In this document: in pieces, positions 42,701 through 50,372 of the stretch
Layout of the letters: every line of letters starts with the position of its first letter
Position numbering within the stretch: the first letter of the stretch is position 1
Source of the DNA: Teredinibacter sp. KSP-S5-2
Lineage (GTDB): Bacteria > Pseudomonadota > Gammaproteobacteria > Pseudomonadales > Cellvibrionaceae
Direction: 5' to 3'
Assembly: GCF_032773895.1 (NCBI RefSeq)
Contig: NZ_CP120416.1
Span: 866,001 to 930,000 of the forward strand
Length of the DNA: 64,000 nt
The notes under the pieces: generated by a model
What the model saw: the letters and a program-made list of their open reading frames with translations, nothing else
The model's database searches: none
Told to the model about the DNA's origin: nothing
Program-made: the position numbers and the translations under genes

Positions 42701-43704
42701 GAACGAGAACAGTGTTGCCAAACACCTCTTTGTCATTGGCTGGGGCGTTAAACCCGGATGGTTTCGAACATGTTATGTCCGGTATTGATGGTACGGATAA
42801 CTCCCAACTCATTGTTGGTTTCGAAGACTTGTATGCCGCTCCGTTAACTAATCCTGGCGGTTACACGGTTGATTGGGATCTACGCGATATCGTATTCAGT
42901 GTGTCTGCTGATACTGTGACACATTCTTATAGTGACATTGGTGCAAACTTGTCCATTACGGACGATGGTGCTGAACTGGTTTCTGCCGAAGTAAATATTG
43001 CTATCGGGCGAGCAGATGATTATCTGTATACCAGCGATGCAACTGAAACCTTGGCTGCGGGTTACGGTATTACACTGAGCTATGACGCAGAATCTAAAGC
43101 CCTAAGTCTTTCTGGTAATGCGACGGTTGCGCAGTACGAAGAAGTGATGTCGGCAATTCAGATTGCTAATTCCGGTCAGATGGGTAGCGACCACAGAGAA
43201 ATTCAATACATTGCGACGGATACAGATGGGAATACCAGTGATGTTGCTTTGGTGACACTGAACTCAAACCCTTCATACAATTATTCCGCCGACGATTATA
43301 TTGAAGGTGATGATGGTGCCAATCTACTTATTGGTAGAGAAGGCGAAGATATTATGTTTGGTGGAGCTGGACAGGATACCTTCCAGTGGAACAGTGGTGA
43401 TGATGGCAGTTTAATTTCCCCAATCACTGATACCATTAGAGACTTTACCCTTGGCTCTTCTGGCGATACCCTGGATTTCGCTGATGTATTGCAGGGCGAG
43501 TCTCTGGATGCTTCAGTGTTGGATGCTTATTTTGATATTTCATTTGATGGTGCAGATTCAACGGTTTCGGTTGATGTGGATGGTGATGGTAGCGGCAGTA
43601 CTTTGGACGTTGTGCTAACTGGTGTAGACTTAACGTTACTCGGTACCAGTGACCAACAAATTATTCAGCAGTTAATCGATGATGGAAACCTTCATACCAA
43701 CTAA
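36715..43704 (+). CDS. Giant LapA-type adhesin with retention module, cadherin-like repeats and T1SS tail
   Basis: 2329-residue surface adhesin for biofilm attachment. Residues 1-100 are the LapA-type N-terminal retention module (IGKVGKVQGDNYIVLANGEKQ-type strands) that plugs the outer-membrane channel. A PTAAGG motif at 120-125 matches the LapG protease site. Then come a putative-Ig domain (about 185-280), two tandem-95/Ig-like domains, 14 cadherin-like repeats (about 475-1826, each ending DVNEAP), a DUF4114 domain (about 1880-1960) and a C-terminal type I secretion signal with one GGAGQDTF repeat (about 2220-2329). The calcium-binding pattern DPENDT and DVNEAP suggests Ca-rigidified rods. 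No transmembrane segment or Sec signal, as expected for type I export. Confidence 0.93.
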   Translation: MAEKNISAADSDRAVIGKVGKVQGDNYIVLANGEKQIVREGQPLHLGDQVVTQGSSAIVLQLDGADALSLGHDQTLTLDQQLLDLIRGITLDDGLDESVNFELIAQAIEEGQNLEELLPPTAAGGGQPTTANSSSSSAEGVRIERTAAEVTPESGFETQSVPQINTAATEFNDPDPFNQRPTTTGIDNLSIDQGQTLELGLTQFFSDPDENQTLTYELTADSVLPDGVVFDSATGLLSGVPTNAAALTGDGSYQITVVATDSSSAINNSVETTFTIQVNNVNDQPVVTAGTDLGEIQEDHSIIISEQQLLANASDIDGDVLTISDLTILQGDGVVTDNGDGTFTFTPAADWHGDVQFSYVINDGNGGTVSSQADLTVAAVNDAPVAVNDGITSTNVNAPITLNLLSNDYDVDGDSISFYSVTANRGTLVVNPDNTITYTPPSDYVGRDFISYTITDGNGETATSIALVNITDGNLPPELGADTVVDVNENAVDVGNYAATDPNGDNLTYSLVGADAALFQIDASGYLQFIQAPDYEAGQAGPYNVTVVATDDGFGNLQSTQNVTVNVVDLIDETPVLGANTTVDIVENETAVGNFSATDADNNDTLTYSLSGADAELFQVDSAGNLSFISAPDYDAGQTGPYQVIVMATDLAGLTDSQTVTVNVTNVLENTAPVLGSDTSIVVAENTTSIGNFSATDGEGDTITYSIGGADASLFQIDANGNLSFISAPNFEAGETGPYNITITATDDGEGNLSTTQNVTVNVSDVNEAPSLGADATVSVAEGETLVGSYAGTDPENDTLNYSLSGTDAALFTIDNTGQLSFITAPNYEAGETGPYQVIITATDPDGLTSNTQTITVNVSDVNEAPSLGADTTVSVVEGETLVGSYAGTDPENDTLTYTLSGTDAALFSIDNTGQLSFVTAPNYEAGETGPYQVIITATDPDGLTSNTQTITVNVSDVNEAPSLGADATVSVNEGETLVGSFVGSDPENDTLAYSLSGTDAALFSIDNNGQLSFVTAPNYEAGETGPYQVIITATDPDGLTSNTQTITVNVSDVNEAPSLGADATVSVVEGETLVGNYAGTDPENDALTYSLSGTDAPLFSIDNNGQLSFVTAPNYEAGEAGPYQVVITATDPDGLTSNTQTITVNVSDVNEAPSLGANATVSVNEGETLVGRFVGTDPENDALTYTLSGTDAALFSIDNNGQLSFVTAPNYEAGETGPYQVIITATDPDGLTSNTQTITVNVSDVNEAPSLGADATVSVAEGETLVGSFVGSDPENDTLAYSLSGTDAALFSIDNNGQLSFVTAPNYEAGETGPYQVIITATDPDGLTSNTQTITVNVSDVNEAPSLGADATVSVAEGETLVGSYAGTDPENDTLNYSLSGTDAALFTIDNTGQLSFITAPNYEAGETGPYQVIITATDPDGLTSNTQTITVNVSDVNEAPSLGADATVSVAEGETLVGNYTGSDPENDTLSYSLSGTDAGLFAIDTNGQLSFVTAPNYEAAETGPYQVTITATDPDGLTSNTQTITVNVSDVNEAPSLGADATVSVNEGETLIGNYAGTDPENDTLSYSLSGTDAGLFTIDTNGQLSFVTAPNYEAGETGPYQVIITATDPDGLTSNTQTITVNVSDVNEAPSLGADATVSVVEGETLVGSFVGSDPENDALTYSLSGTDAGLFAIDTNGQLSFVTAPNYEAGETGPYQVIITATDPDGLTSNTQTITINVSDVNEAPQMDTAVTVSVAENTVAVGTFTGTDPDGDPLTYSISGTDVALFTIDSSSGALSFITAPNYEAGETGPYEVVITATDPGGLTSNTQTVTINVTDVSEAPVITAIDSSVAPSNLVFETTFDGNAFPTSGGNGQSNANGILPGNLVFEVETDVRIQFISESAGFDNVLGWYSVNDNGEITGADIIWQNANTVVANGQQNIVIEGVPAGQMGFFLIQDGYDPTLAQAELNAFMAGNGVLRFEDAEGNLANASDSNVALVYYSEGTEQNPAGTRTVLPNTSLSLAGALNPDGFEHVMSGIDGTDNSQLIVGFEDLYAAPLTNPGGYTVDWDLRDIVFSVSADTVTHSYSDIGANLSITDDGAELVSAEVNIAIGRADDYLYTSDATETLAAGYGITLSYDAESKALSLSGNATVAQYEEVMSAIQIANSGQMGSDHREIQYIATDTDGNTSDVALVTLNSNPSYNYSADDYIEGDDGANLLIGREGEDIMFGGAGQDTFQWNSGDDGSLISPITDTIRDFTLGSSGDTLDFADVLQGESLDASVLDAYFDISFDGADSTVSVDVDGDGSGSTLDVVLTGVDLTLLGTSDQQIIQQLIDDGNLHTN
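37075..37089 (+). other. Encoded LapG-type cleavage motif (TAAGG) in the adhesin
   Basis: Codons 121-125 encode T-A-A-G-G in a Pro/Gly-rich linker directly after the retention module, the same position as the double-alanine site cut by LapG in LapA-like adhesins. Cutting here would free the protein from the cell when cyclic di-GMP is low. No lapG or lapD gene is present in this window. Confidence 0.7.
39019..41898 (+). repeat. Ten tandem 288-bp repeats (96 residues each) in the adhesin
   Basis: Exact 288-bp periodicity: units start at 39019, 39307, 39595, 39883, 40171, 40459, 40747, 41035, 41323 and 41611, each encoding APSLGAD...DVNE. Three more diverged copies precede (from about 38137) and one follows (41899). 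Units 1 and 7 share 170 identical bases (39043-39212 and 40771-40940); units 3 and 6 share about 155 bases with one difference. Such exact blocks inside more diverged arrays point to recent recombination between repeats. Confidence 0.95.
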
Positions 43705-44557
43705 AAAACAACGGACTACGTATTCAATAAAAACGGCTTTAATAACGATTAAAGCCGTTTTTTTGTTGTATATGTGCATTGGAAACCCCGCGTTTGCGGC
43801 ATCAAATGACATCACATTGCAGTCAGAGTTGGTGCAGGGTGGACTCATCTTCGGTCAGGCGGAGCCTGGCGCGACCATTCGGGTTCTAGGGAAAAGTGTT
43901 TACGTTGATGCACAAGGCAACTTTATTTTCGGATTGGGGCGTGATGTTAAATCGACGTTAGATATCGTTGTTAATGGGGAAAGTAAAAGCTATCCGGTTA
44001 AACAGCGTCAGTATAAGTTGCAAAAAATTGAAGGGGTTGATCAGAAATACGTAAAACCACCTGCGTCAGTGCAGGAGCGCATCAAAAATGATGCCGCATT
44101 AGTTTGGCAAGCCCGCCAGGGGTTGCTGAAAAAAAACTATTTTGCAGAAGGTTTTATCTGGCCGGCTGAAGGCCCAGTAACCGGAGTTTATGGAAGCCAA
44201 CGAATATTTAACGGCGTGCCCAAGCGCCCCCATTATGGGCTGGATATTGCTGGCCCGATTGGCGCCAAGGTTGTTGCTCCCGTTTCAGGTGTGGTAACCC
44301 TTAGTCATAATGATATGTATTACTCTGGCGGCACTCTGGTAATTGATCATGGCTATGGCCTGACATCGACCTTTATCCACCTCAGCCGTATACACGTTAC
44401 GAAGGGCGAAGAAATAAAACAGGGTCAGCTGATTGCAGAAATCGGCGCAACCGGGCGTGTCACCGGGCCCCACCTGGACTGGCGTATGAACTGGTTTGAC
44501 CAGCGTCTTGACCCCTATCTTGTGCTTCCTGAGAGAAATGAGGCTAAAGCCGAGTAA
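43679..44557 (+). CDS. Secreted M23-family peptidoglycan endopeptidase
   Basis: Periplasmic zinc endopeptidase of the LytM/M23 type, cutting peptidoglycan cross-links. 292 residues from the ATG at 43679 (43682 also possible), overlapping the adhesin end by 26 bp. The N-terminal basic stretch plus hydrophobic TALITIKAVFLLYMCIGNPAFA is a signal peptide; a later start (ATG 43772) would leave no functional signal. The C-terminal M23 domain has HYGLD, the internal HLS and HLDW, so the zinc site is complete. It may help the large adhesin system pass or remodel the wall, or be unrelated. The terminator inside its 5' end suggests low-level readthrough expression. Confidence 0.85.
   Translation: MMETFIPTKKQRTTYSIKTALITIKAVFLLYMCIGNPAFAASNDITLQSELVQGGLIFGQAEPGATIRVLGKSVYVDAQGNFIFGLGRDVKSTLDIVVNGESKSYPVKQRQYKLQKIEGVDQKYVKPPASVQERIKNDAALVWQARQGLLKKNYFAEGFIWPAEGPVTGVYGSQRIFNGVPKRPHYGLDIAGPIGAKVVAPVSGVVTLSHNDMYYSGGTLVIDHGYGLTSTFIHLSRIHVTKGEEIKQGQLIAEIGATGRVTGPHLDWRMNWFDQRLDPYLVLPERNEAKAE
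43731..43764 (+). terminator. Strong terminator after the adhesin, inside the next gene's 5' end
   Basis: AAACGGCTTTAAT / ATTAAAGCCGTTT gives a 13-bp stem with a 4-nt loop and a run of T to 43764. It begins 27 bp after the adhesin stop. The downstream M23 reading frame, opening at 43679, runs through it; the hairpin encodes part of that protein's signal peptide. Confidence 0.92.
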
Positions 44558-44642
44558 TCTTGACCCGATATAGAGACACAGAGGCCGTCTGCGGTGTAGT
44601 ATTCGCCCTCTGAATTTCTCTGACTCAAATGGCTAAAAACGC

Positions 44643-44846
44643 ATGATTGATCAAAAGTTGCTCAGCATTCTTGTTTGCCCGGTAAGTAAAGCACCGCTTA
44701 CTTACGACAAAGAAAATCAAGAGTTATTATGCGCTGCGAGTGGGCTGGCATATCCGATTCGGGACGATATCCCAGTGATGCTTGAAAGTGAGGCGCGTGA
44801 ACTGACATTAGAAGAAAAAGAACGTTTAGCCTCAAAGACTAAATAA
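44643..44846 (+). CDS. Trm112-like small zinc-ribbon protein (YcaR type)
   Basis: 67 residues. The Trm112 pattern [17 protein letters not shown] and [18 protein letters not shown] is clear; in this member only one cysteine of the usual zinc pair motifs is obvious at CP, with another at LLCAA. Bacterial proteins of this family lie near kdsB/lpxK or, as here, elsewhere; the partner methyltransferase role known for eukaryotic Trm112 is not established for them. Followed after 24 bp by the HIT gene. Confidence 0.88.
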   Translation: MIDQKLLSILVCPVSKAPLTYDKENQELLCAASGLAYPIRDDIPVMLESEARELTLEEKERLASKTK

Positions 44847-44870
44847 ATCTGGGAGCGTGAGGGCCGAAAC

Positions 44871-45224
44871 ATGGCGGAAGAAACGATTTTCACCAAGATC
44901 ATGAATGGCGATATTCCGGCAGACATCGTCTATGAAGATGATGACTGCATTTGCATTAATGACATCAGCCCCAAAGCGCCGACACACGTATTAGTTATCC
45001 CCCGTAAACCAATCCCCCGGTTAGCTGATGCAACGACAGAAGATAAAGCCTTACTTGGCCAGCTTATGTTGAAAGTGGGTGATATCGCCCGTCAATTAGG
45101 GGTCGATGAAGCATTTCGGGTTGTGATCAATAACGGTGAAGCTGCAGGTCAAACCGTTTTCCATCTCCATATACACATTCTGGCGAACAAAACCTTCTCT
45201 GAAAGTTCGCTAGGTATGTCATAA
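44871..45224 (+). CDS. HIT family purine nucleotide-binding hydrolase (HinT-like)
   Basis: 117-residue HIT protein; hydrolyses AMP-lysine or AMP-amine type conjugates. The N-terminus EETIFTKIMNGDIPADIVYEDD and the triad motif HLHIHI are typical of HinT. The C-terminus ends LANKTFSESSLGMS instead of the GGR...WPPG segment usual in this group, so substrate handling may differ. Close upstream of alaS (31 bp) and downstream of trm112-like, likely one operon. Ribosome binding site GGGAGCG upstream. Confidence 0.92.
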   Translation: MAEETIFTKIMNGDIPADIVYEDDDCICINDISPKAPTHVLVIPRKPIPRLADATTEDKALLGQLMLKVGDIARQLGVDEAFRVVINNGEAAGQTVFHLHIHILANKTFSESSLGMS

Positions 45225-45255
45225 CAAGCGAAAGTATTAAGGTCAAAAATAAACA

Positions 45256-47853
45256 ATGAAAAGCGCAGAAATTCGCGAAGCCTTTTTGAAGTTCTTTGAA
45301 AGTAAAGGCCACGAAGTTGTCGGCAGTAGTTCTTTAATTCCTGGGAACGATCCGACATTGCTATTTACCAACGCTGGCATGGTGCAATTTAAAGACGTTT
45401 TTTTGGGCGAAGACAAGCGTCCGTACGCCCGTGCAGCTAGTTCACAACGTTGTGTGCGCGCAGGTGGTAAACACAACGACCTGGAAAACGTAGGCTACAC
45501 TGCCAGACATCACACTTTCTTTGAGATGTTAGGTAATTTCAGTTTCGGCGACTATTTCAAGCGTGAAGCTATTCAGTATGCCTGGGAATTTTTAACTCAG
45601 GTTATGAATTTACCTGAAGAACGTTTATGGGTAACGGTGCATATATCTGACGATGAAGCTGCAGATATCTGGCTGAAAGAAGTGGGCGTGAGCGCCGACC
45701 GTTTCTCCCGTCTCGACGAAGACAACTTTTGGCAAATGGGCGATACCGGCCCATGTGGTCCAAGCTCAGAAATTTTTTATGATCATGGTGAAGATGTTCC
45801 AGGTGGTCCTCCGGGAAGTGAAAACGACGATCTGGATCGTTATATCGAAATCTGGAACCTGGTCTTTATGCAATACGAGCGTCAAACAGATGGCTCGCTC
45901 GTGCCACTACCCAAGCCCTCTGTTGATACTGGAATGGGGCTTGAGCGGATTGCTGCGGTTATGCAGGGCGTACACAGTAATTACGAAATAGATCTATTTC
46001 GGGCATTACTTAAAGCCGCAGCGGAAGCAACAAATACAACAGATCTGGAAAATAAATCTCTCCGGGTTATTGCGGACCATATTCGCTCCTGTGCATTTTT
46101 GATCTGTGACGGTGTTATGCCATCAAATGAAGGCCGCGGTTATGTGTTACGTCGGATTATTCGCCGCGCGATTCGTCATGGTCATAAGTTGGGTCAGAAA
46201 AATCATTTCTTTAATTGCCTTGTGTCTGCACTTGTTGAACAGATGGGTGAAGCCTATCCAGAACTTGCAGAGAAGCAGGCACAAATTGTTAAAGTGTTGT
46301 TGACTGAAGAGGAGCAGTTTGCGAAAACCCTGGATAAAGGGATGACCGTACTGGAACAAAAACTTGCTGAATTAAATGGGCAGGTTATATCTGGTGAAAC
46401 TGTTTTCTTGCTTTATGACACATACGGTTTCCCCGCGGACTTGACTAATGATATCGCTCGGGAAAAAGGGCTGACATTAGACCTCGAATCCTACGAAAAA
46501 CTAATGGAAGAGCAGAAAAAACGTGCCAGAGAATCTGGTGCGTTTAAGATTGACTATACCGATACCTTGTCTCTTGAGGGCGAAACGGAGTTTGTTGGTT
46601 ATCAGTCCTTGTCTAATAGTTCAGCGGTAACCGCGTTAATAAAAGGAAATCAGCAGGTCGACGAAATCGTCGAAGGTGATGAGGCAGCAGTTGTTCTTTC
46701 ATCAACAGCTTTTTACGGTGAGTCCGGTGGGCAAGTTGGTGATACGGGCTACATATTGTTTGATTCTGGAAAGTTTGAAGTTCGTGATTGCCAAAAAAGT
46801 GGTGGCCAACATATTCACCTTGGGGTGATGTTGAGCGGAAAACTTTCGACAGGTGAAGCGGTCAATACCGAAGTCTCTGAAGACGTTCGACAAGCGACCG
46901 CACTTAACCACTCTGCAACCCACTTATTACACGCTGCTTTACGTGAAGTACTGGGTGAGCATGTAACGCAAAAAGGCTCTCTTGTTGATTCTGAAAAATT
47001 GCGTTTCGACTTTTCTCATTTTGAAGCGGTTTCACTTGAACAGCTTGCAGAAATCGAAACCATCGTTAATCAGCAAATTCGCGCAAACACACCCGTTGAA
47101 ACAAAAGTTTGTTCAATGGACGAAGCAAAACAAGCGGGTGCAATGGCGTTGTTTGGTGAGAAGTATGGTGAAACTGTTCGCGTTCTATCGATGGGCGGTG
47201 GCTTCTCTGTTGAACTGTGTGGTGGTACTCATGTTTCTCGAACAGGGGATATCGGCTTGATGCATATTGTTGCCGAATCCGGTATTGCTGCAGGTGTAAG
47301 ACGGATCGAAGCTTACACTGGTGAGCATGCTTTGAATGCATTTACTCACATCGAAGAGCAGTACAAAAAAGCTGCTTCCGTTGTGAAAGCAAAACCAGAG
47401 TTACTCGTTGAAAAACTTGAGCAGTTAGTAATTCAAAGCCGGGCGCTTGAGAAAGAAATCGCAGCGCTAAAAGGTAAGCTAGCGTCGGCCTCAGCCGATG
47501 ACTGGTTGAATGAAGCTCAGGATATCCAGGGAATAAAAGTGTTGGTGAAAACTCTGGATGGAGCAGACCCTAAGTCCTTGAGGGATACATTAGACCAGCT
47601 TAAAAACAAACTGGGCTCTTCCGTTGTTGTGTTGGCTACCGCCAGTGACAAGGTGAGCATCGTTGCAGGTGTGAGTAAAGATGTTACAGGGAAAGTAAAA
47701 GCCGGCGATATAATGAAATTTGTTGCTCCGCAAGTCGGTGGAAAAGGCGGTGGACGCCCGGATATGGCGCAAGGTGGAGGGACAGACATTGCTGCGTTAC
47801 CACAAGCAATGGCATCTATAACCCCTTGGTTGCAGGAATCGTTAGAGAGCTGA
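45256..47853 (+). CDS. alaS: Alanyl-tRNA synthetase
   Basis: Charges tRNA-Ala, with an editing domain that removes Ser and Gly. 865 residues, normal. The class II catalytic core has TSGTxxF-type replaced by [16 protein letters not shown] and [20 protein letters not shown]. The editing site has [13 protein letters not shown] and [11 protein letters not shown]. The C-terminal coiled coil and DHHA1 domain end with [12 protein letters not shown]. In many gammaproteobacteria alaS directly follows recX; here the adhesin cassette separates them. Confidence 0.98.
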   Translation: MKSAEIREAFLKFFESKGHEVVGSSSLIPGNDPTLLFTNAGMVQFKDVFLGEDKRPYARAASSQRCVRAGGKHNDLENVGYTARHHTFFEMLGNFSFGDYFKREAIQYAWEFLTQVMNLPEERLWVTVHISDDEAADIWLKEVGVSADRFSRLDEDNFWQMGDTGPCGPSSEIFYDHGEDVPGGPPGSENDDLDRYIEIWNLVFMQYERQTDGSLVPLPKPSVDTGMGLERIAAVMQGVHSNYEIDLFRALLKAAAEATNTTDLENKSLRVIADHIRSCAFLICDGVMPSNEGRGYVLRRIIRRAIRHGHKLGQKNHFFNCLVSALVEQMGEAYPELAEKQAQIVKVLLTEEEQFAKTLDKGMTVLEQKLAELNGQVISGETVFLLYDTYGFPADLTNDIAREKGLTLDLESYEKLMEEQKKRARESGAFKIDYTDTLSLEGETEFVGYQSLSNSSAVTALIKGNQQVDEIVEGDEAAVVLSSTAFYGESGGQVGDTGYILFDSGKFEVRDCQKSGGQHIHLGVMLSGKLSTGEAVNTEVSEDVRQATALNHSATHLLHAALREVLGEHVTQKGSLVDSEKLRFDFSHFEAVSLEQLAEIETIVNQQIRANTPVETKVCSMDEAKQAGAMALFGEKYGETVRVLSMGGGFSVELCGGTHVSRTGDIGLMHIVAESGIAAGVRRIEAYTGEHALNAFTHIEEQYKKAASVVKAKPELLVEKLEQLVIQSRALEKEIAALKGKLASASADDWLNEAQDIQGIKVLVKTLDGADPKSLRDTLDQLKNKLGSSVVVLATASDKVSIVAGVSKDVTGKVKAGDIMKFVAPQVGGKGGGRPDMAQGGGTDIAALPQAMASITPWLQESLES

Positions 47854-47965
47854 CATTTTTTTCCAAGATTTAATCATAATGGTTAACTTTTGGTAAAAAT
47901 TGGTGTTTAATTGGCGCCCCTTTATAGAGGCCTTATTTTGAATTTTCGTATTACAGAGTAAATTC

Positions 47966-49198
47966 ATGGCATTATTTGTACATAAATACGGTGGTACTTC
48001 GGTAGGCACGACCGATAAAATTAAAGCCGTTGCCAAAAAAGTAGCCAAATTTCGTGACGACGGACATGATATTGTCGTCGTTGTTTCTGCTATGAGCGGT
48101 GAGACCAATCGTCTTATTGGATTAGCTCAAGAGATGCAAGAAAAGCCCGACAACCGGGAAATGGACGTACTTGTCTCCACTGGAGAGCAGGTCACCATTG
48201 CACTTTTATGCATGGCGCTTAAAGATCTTGGTTACGATGCGAGGTCCTACACGGGAGGGCAGGTCAGAATTCTGACTGATGATTCTCATACTAAGGCACG
48301 TATTCAAGAAATTGATGTCGAAAGAATGAAAGGCGACTTGTCTGCAGGTCGAGTGGTAGTTGTAGCAGGTTTCCAAGGTGTTGATGAGCATGGCAATATC
48401 ACCACCCTCGGTCGAGGCGGTTCGGATACCACCGGTGTGGCTTTGGCAGCGGCGTTAAAAGCGGACGAATGTCAAATTTACACTGATGTTGATGGGGTAT
48501 ATACAACAGACCCAAGAGTCGTAGATAGTGCAAGAAGGTTAGAGCGTATTACCTTCGAAGAAATGCTTGAAATGGCCAGCTTAGGTTCCAAAGTTCTGCA
48601 AATTAGATCTGTTGAATTTGCTGGTAAATATAATGTCCCTCTCCGAGTGCTCTCTTCGTTTGAAGATGGGCCAGGTACCTTGATAAGCTTAGATGAGGAA
48701 GCAAAAACTATGGAACAAGCAGCAGTCTCTGGCATAGCGTTTAACCGGGACGAAGCAAAAGTTTCAATCCTTGGAGTTCCAGACGCACCAGGCGTCGCTT
48801 CGACGGTTCTTTCCGCCGTAGGGGATGCCAATATTGAAATTGATGTGATTGTACAAAACGTAGCCGCTGATAACACAAACGACATCACTTTCACGGTTCA
48901 TCGCAACGATGTTGATAAGGCAAAAGCGATACTTGAGGGCGTAGCTCTGGAGTTGGGCGCTCGCGAAGTGTCAACTGATGCAAAAATCGCAAAAGTTTCC
49001 ATTGTGGGTGTTGGTATGCGCTCCCATGCTGGTGTAGCCTCTAAAATGTTTAAAGCATTGGCTGCGGAAAACATCAATATTCAGATGATTACCACTTCTG
49101 AAATTAAGATTTCCGTTATCATTGATGAACGATATCTGGAGCTAGCGGTACGAGCGCTTCACTCTGCCTTTGATTTGGATGCCAAATCCGAAGCATAA
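47966..49198 (+). CDS. lysC: Aspartate kinase
   Basis: First step of the lysine, threonine and methionine pathway; phosphorylates aspartate. 410 residues. The N-terminal kinase domain starts with VHKYGGTSVGT and includes TLGRGGSDTTGVALA; two C-terminal ACT domains (from about 265) bind regulatory lysine and threonine, as in the monofunctional pseudomonad type. Located between alaS and csrA, the usual order. Confidence 0.98.
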   Translation: MALFVHKYGGTSVGTTDKIKAVAKKVAKFRDDGHDIVVVVSAMSGETNRLIGLAQEMQEKPDNREMDVLVSTGEQVTIALLCMALKDLGYDARSYTGGQVRILTDDSHTKARIQEIDVERMKGDLSAGRVVVVAGFQGVDEHGNITTLGRGGSDTTGVALAAALKADECQIYTDVDGVYTTDPRVVDSARRLERITFEEMLEMASLGSKVLQIRSVEFAGKYNVPLRVLSSFEDGPGTLISLDEEAKTMEQAAVSGIAFNRDEAKVSILGVPDAPGVASTVLSAVGDANIEIDVIVQNVAADNTNDITFTVHRNDVDKAKAILEGVALELGAREVSTDAKIAKVSIVGVGMRSHAGVASKMFKALAAENINIQMITTSEIKISVIIDERYLELAVRALHSAFDLDAKSEA

Positions 49199-49421
49199 TA
49201 TCGCGTATAATACGGAAAGCAGGTGCTCTTCTGCTGAGGAAGAGCGTATTTAAACTTAAAAATACATTGTTGGCTGGTTTTAATCAAAAGTCCGTGCTAA
49301 ACCTTTCTACATAGGTTGGCATACCAAAACAAAAAAAAGGGCTGATTACGAAAATCGGCAGTGGGGTCAACAAGATATTACTTTACCACTGTGACACAGG
49401 ATTACAGGAAGGAGATTTTAA

Positions 49422-49616
49422 ATGCTAATTTTAACCCGCCGTATTGGCGAAACACTTATGGTAGGCGATGATGTAACCGTTACTGTACTGGGTGTAAAAG
49501 GTAACCAAGTACGTATCGGCGTAAACGCCCCAAAAGAGATCGCGGTTCACCGTGAAGAAATCTATCAGCGCATTCAGAACGAAAAAAGACAACAAGCTGA
49601 AAACGGAAATAGCTAG
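49422..49616 (+). CDS. csrA: Carbon storage regulator CsrA (RsmA)
   Basis: RNA-binding global regulator that represses biofilm and stationary-phase genes by blocking ribosome binding at GGA motifs. 64 residues, normal length, beginning [15 protein letters not shown] with the RNA-contact region [17 protein letters not shown]. The leader contains three GGA motifs (49399, 49407 and 49411), two in ACAGGA context, overlapping its own ribosome binding site; this suggests autoregulation as described for other CsrA genes. Confidence 0.97.
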   Translation: MLILTRRIGETLMVGDDVTVTVLGVKGNQVRIGVNAPKEIAVHREEIYQRIQNEKRQQAENGNS

Positions 49617-49705
49617 ATTCTAATACAAAGGCAGGGTTTGACTGAGTAATCCCGATAAATTATTGGTTTTATTCACTTTTTTTCAAAATAATGTCTTCCT
49701 GCCCT

Positions 49706-49733
49706 TTGATTTTTCCCACAGTATTGCTATTAT
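49706..49733 (+). promoter_or_regulatory. Probable promoter of tRNA-Ser
   Basis: TTGATT and TATTAT separated by 16 bp, followed by the GC-rich TCTGCGCCCAG, a discriminator typical of stringently controlled stable RNA promoters. The predicted start is about 37 nt before the mature tRNA. Confidence 0.5.
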
Positions 49734-49777
49734 TCTGCGCCCAGATAAGGGGCCAGGTTAGCATACTTGGTTCTAAC

Positions 49778-49867
49778 GGAGAGGTGGCCGAGTGGCCGAA
49801 GGCGCTCCCCTGCTAAGGGAGTATACGGTGAAACGTATCGAGGGTTCGAATCCCTCCCTCTCCGCCA
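49778..49867 (+). tRNA. tRNA-Ser (anticodon GCT)
   Basis: 90 nt with encoded CCA. Acceptor stem GGAGAGG / CCTCTCC pairs fully, discriminator G. The anticodon loop CTGCTAA sits on the CTCCC / GGGAG stem. A long variable arm (TATACG...CGTATC) marks it as a class II tRNA, and the T arm is GAGGG-TTCGAAT-CCCTC. It reads AGC and AGU. The accessory island begins directly after it, as is common for tRNA-Ser integration hot spots. Confidence 0.97.
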
Positions 49868-49876
49868 TCATTATTG

Positions 49877-49905
49877 AAACGCCGAGACATGAGATCTCGG
49901 CGTTT
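49877..49905 (+). terminator. Terminator after tRNA-Ser
   Basis: AAACGCCGAGA / TCTCGGCGTTT, 11-bp stem with a 7-nt loop and T-rich 3' arm ending TTTT, nine bases after the tRNA. Confidence 0.88.
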
Positions 49906-50372
49906 TGGTTTCTAGACCCCAGTAACTGCGGGCTCTAGCGGCGAGTTGGTTAGATATTCCCCAATTTCACCCTCCGCTTATTTCTCGAACAAAACGTACA
50001 AAAACCTCTCAAATTCTCCAAAAATCTCCATTTTTCCCCAAAACGGAGGTATTTCGAGATACCTCCGAAACTCCTTTAAAATCAATAAGTTAATAACCCT
50101 ACGAAAAAAGGTTTTTGTGTGAATGGGGGGAGGGGAGGGAAATTCGAAATCTCGATACATTTCGTATTTTTGTACAAATTGTTCGAGTCGTAAACTGTTT
50201 TTCTAAAAGTAGGATAAATTTTTACCTTTCCAATTATTTAATAAATTTACAGAGATATTTCTTGGTGTTGAACTCGTTCAAAAAATGATTTTTGGATGTG
50301 GTGTTATAGTTTCGGAAACTGGGTATTAAAACGCATAAGAAATTCTCATAGTTTTTTATAAGGAGCTTTTTC
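49906..50372. other. Non-coding start of the accessory island
   Basis: About 470 bp, AT-rich. It contains an imperfect inverted repeat at 49913-49939 (CTAGACCCC ... GGGCTCTAG) and a 9-bp perfect one at 50044-50067 (CGGAGGTAT / ATACCTCCG, 6-nt loop). The region 49981-50050 is a pyrimidine-rich stretch with repeated CTCC/TCC words. I see no gene with a ribosome binding site. It may hold an attachment site, but no copy of the tRNA 3' end is visible within the window. Confidence 0.4.

Noticed and set aside
49978-50160. 60-codon minus-strand frame after tRNA-Ser
   Set aside because: Composition follows the pyrimidine-rich DNA (repeated TCC/CTCC words), and there is no ribosome binding site; it spans an inverted repeat.
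49906-50372. Possible CRISPR or integron attC array after the tRNA
   Set aside because: Only single inverted repeats are present, with no direct-repeat/spacer pattern and no paired core sites; no attC-like sites occur between the island genes.
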